Of a DNA stretch of 16,100 nucleotides, positions 16,077-16,100 are shown piece by piece. Every line of letters begins with the position of its first letter. The first letter of the stretch is position 1. Position numbers and translations under genes: made by a program. The notes beneath the pieces were generated by a model, which was not told the origin of the DNA, did no database searches, and was given only the letters and a program-made list of their open reading frames with translations. The stretch is from Glaciecola sp. UBA983 (lineage in GTDB: Bacteria; Pseudomonadota; Gammaproteobacteria; Enterobacterales; Alteromonadaceae), in NCBI GenBank assembly GCA_002292215.1, contig DBBN01000042.1, positions 96,490 through 112,589 of the forward strand, in the 5' to 3' direction.

Positions 16077-16100
16077 ATGAGTAAAGGTACAGTTAAGTGG
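16077..16100 (+). CDS. Cold-shock protein (CspA family), first eight codons
   Basis: The ATG at 16077 opens MSKGTVKW, the characteristic start of CspA-family proteins (normally continuing FN...KGFGFI), which bind single-stranded nucleic acid and melt mRNA structure. The window ends after eight codons, so the identity rests on that short match. An AAAAGAG stretch 6-8 nt upstream can serve as Shine-Dalgarno. Confidence 0.75.

Overview
The window is a stretch of bacterial chromosome, somewhat AT-rich and densely coding. It most resembles a marine gammaproteobacterium of the Alteromonadales (Shewanella, Alteromonas or Pseudoalteromonas type). The evidence is a gcvT-gcvH-gcvP cluster in that order, an ElbB close to the E. 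coli form, a class A RNase P RNA with E. coli-like core segments, a large exported M16 peptidase and a CspA-family start. The genus is inferred from remembered family resemblance; no database was searched. I see no tRNA, CRISPR array, intact insertion sequence or prophage gene.

Left part (1-4452). On the minus strand runs the glycine cleavage operon: gcvT, gcvH, then gcvP cut by the window edge. An 11-bp hairpin lies between gcvT and gcvH. A LysR-type regulator diverges from gcvT, with facing promoter candidates in the 175-bp gap. The plus strand continues with elbB, then an exported metal-dependent amidohydrolase (4488-6155) that ends in a stem-loop.

Middle (6198-11834). All genes here are on the minus strand. 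In transcription order they are a class 3 type aldehyde dehydrogenase with its own promoter; a probable three-gene operon of a DEDDh exonuclease, an exported TPR protein and a class IV histone-deacetylase-like hydrolase, closed by a terminator at 7788-7813; a WYL-domain regulator of the BrxR/CapW type; and a small TerB-like protein. The regulator is of a kind usually found controlling phage-defence islands, yet no recognisable defence effector lies beside it.

Right part (11938-16100). The RNase P RNA gene (minus) lies downstream of a two-domain periplasmic M16 zinc protease (minus). The 560-bp gap beyond the protease holds the frameshifted remnant of a YebE/DUF533-type gene and several inverted repeats. 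Next comes a short plus-strand gene of unknown function (102 aa), then a hairpin that overlaps a possible pseudoknot, and finally the first eight codons of a cold-shock protein.

Most of the window is ordinary housekeeping. The places worth a second look are the orphan BrxR/CapW-like regulator next to a TerB-like gene, the decayed DUF533 gene, the cold-shock leader structure, the exonuclease/TPR/deacetylase operon and the unknown 102-aa protein.
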